From Robiginitomaculum sp. (GTDB lineage: Bacteria; Pseudomonadota; Alphaproteobacteria; Caulobacterales; Maricaulaceae): a DNA stretch of 64,000 bases. Under the pieces are notes generated by a model that saw only the letters and a program-made list of their open reading frames with translations, searched no databases and was not told where the DNA came from. This document shows, one piece after another, positions 63,839 through 64,000 of the stretch. The position numbers were made by a program, and so were the translations under genes. Each line of letters opens with the position of its first letter. Position 1 is the stretch's first letter. The stretch lies in the NCBI GenBank assembly GCA_016765135.1, contig JAESQN010000015.1:84263-148262 (forward strand). The letters are read 5' to 3'.

Positions 63839-64000
63839 ATTCTCGGCAAGGTGGTTTATGGGGAAGGTAACAAAAAACCCTGCCGGTGGGAGCGGCAGGG
63901 TCTGATAACGTGGGTTTATAAGGTGGGCCTTATAAAGGTGGGAAAGAACGGAAGGCCAAAACCCGGGGGCTGGGGGGCTGAAAAAACCGTGTCTTGTTTG
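63839..64000. repeat. Duplicated intergenic element, copy 2 (runs off the window)
   Basis: Block C (63839-63869), block A (63871-63901) with the same CCCTGCCG / CGGCAGGG hairpin, then block B (63949-64000), identical to copy 1 up to the last base of the window. The part that would supply GCCTTCCG lies outside. No gene seen in 63721-64000. Confidence 0.7.

Noticed and set aside
62703..64000. Integron cassette with attC-like repeats around the methyltransferase
   Set aside because: I looked for GTTRRRY and RYYYAAC core sites at the repeat ends and found no convincing pair; no integrase is present.
1..64000. tRNA, rRNA, CRISPR array, prophage or transposase
   Set aside because: I saw no tRNA T-loop pattern in a cloverleaf context, no regularly spaced repeats and no transposase, integrase or phage gene.

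Overview
The window looks like chromosomal DNA of a free-living alphaproteobacterium, probably a marine one near Maricaulales/Hyphomonadaceae or a related order; that placement is inferred from gene content and synteny only. Supporting points are the strings mutS-glnD-murJ-trpS, clpS-clpA, def-fmt-truA, xseB-ispA-dxs and lolA-xth, an L31 without zinc cysteines, alphaproteobacterial families (TIGR02301, DUF1223, PCu(A)C) and moderate GC. Coding density is high. Many neighbours share 4-bp ATGA overlaps. I saw no tRNA, rRNA, CRISPR array, phage or insertion sequence, so this is mostly core genome with a few lineage-specific envelope loci.

Layout. 0-6 kb: partial inorganic pyrophosphatase, two hotdog thioesterases with a MATE exporter, a PAS-receiver protein without kinase, an AmpG-like permease. 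6-14.4 kb: mutS-glnD-murJ-trpS-copper chaperone. 14.4-16 kb: two M48-type lipoprotein proteases. 16-20 kb: an envelope locus with a duplicated-motif Arg-rich secreted protein, a predicted outer-membrane protein, DUF6502 and DUF5666. 20-25.2 kb: def-fmt-truA and clpS-clpA. 25-31.8 kb: D,D-carboxypeptidase with SPOR domain, panC, DEAD-box helicase, TPR protein, LysR regulator, rpmE, a small membrane protein. 31.8-40.4 kb: class I nrdA behind a paired NrdR site, S9 peptidase, DJ-1/PfpI protein, AI-2E permease, DUF1499, pdxH. 40.4-48.5 kb: J-domain microprotein, aroC, DCC/DUF393, saccharopine-dehydrogenase-like/DUF4166 protein, three glycine-zipper secreted paralogues and a second S9 peptidase. 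48.5-53 kb: lepB-like, histidine phosphatase, xseB, ispA, dxs. 53-60 kb: YceI, TsaC-like, FAD dehydrogenase, yaaA, an exported coiled-coil protein, SRAP (YedK), TIGR02301, higBA and pyrC. 60-64 kb: xth, lolA, DUF1223 and an MddA/NnrU-like membrane methyltransferase lying between copies of a repeated non-coding element.

The strongest lead is in the 16-20 kb locus. Two promoters, one for the Arg-rich protein and one for the HTH-like DUF6502 protein, carry the same palindrome TGGGA-N5-TCCCA at the same place in the 17-bp spacer, which suggests that DUF6502 or a linked factor controls a small envelope regulon. Other leads are paired NrdR boxes 31 bp apart over the nrdA promoter, a duplicated structured intergenic element at 62.7 and 63.9 kb, tandem 22-bp repeats that duplicate translation-start regions upstream of lolA and of the DUF1223 gene (the latter creating two Met-Lys-stop mini-ORFs), higBA fused by stop/start overlap to pyrC, and recurrent short tandem duplications at gene ends.
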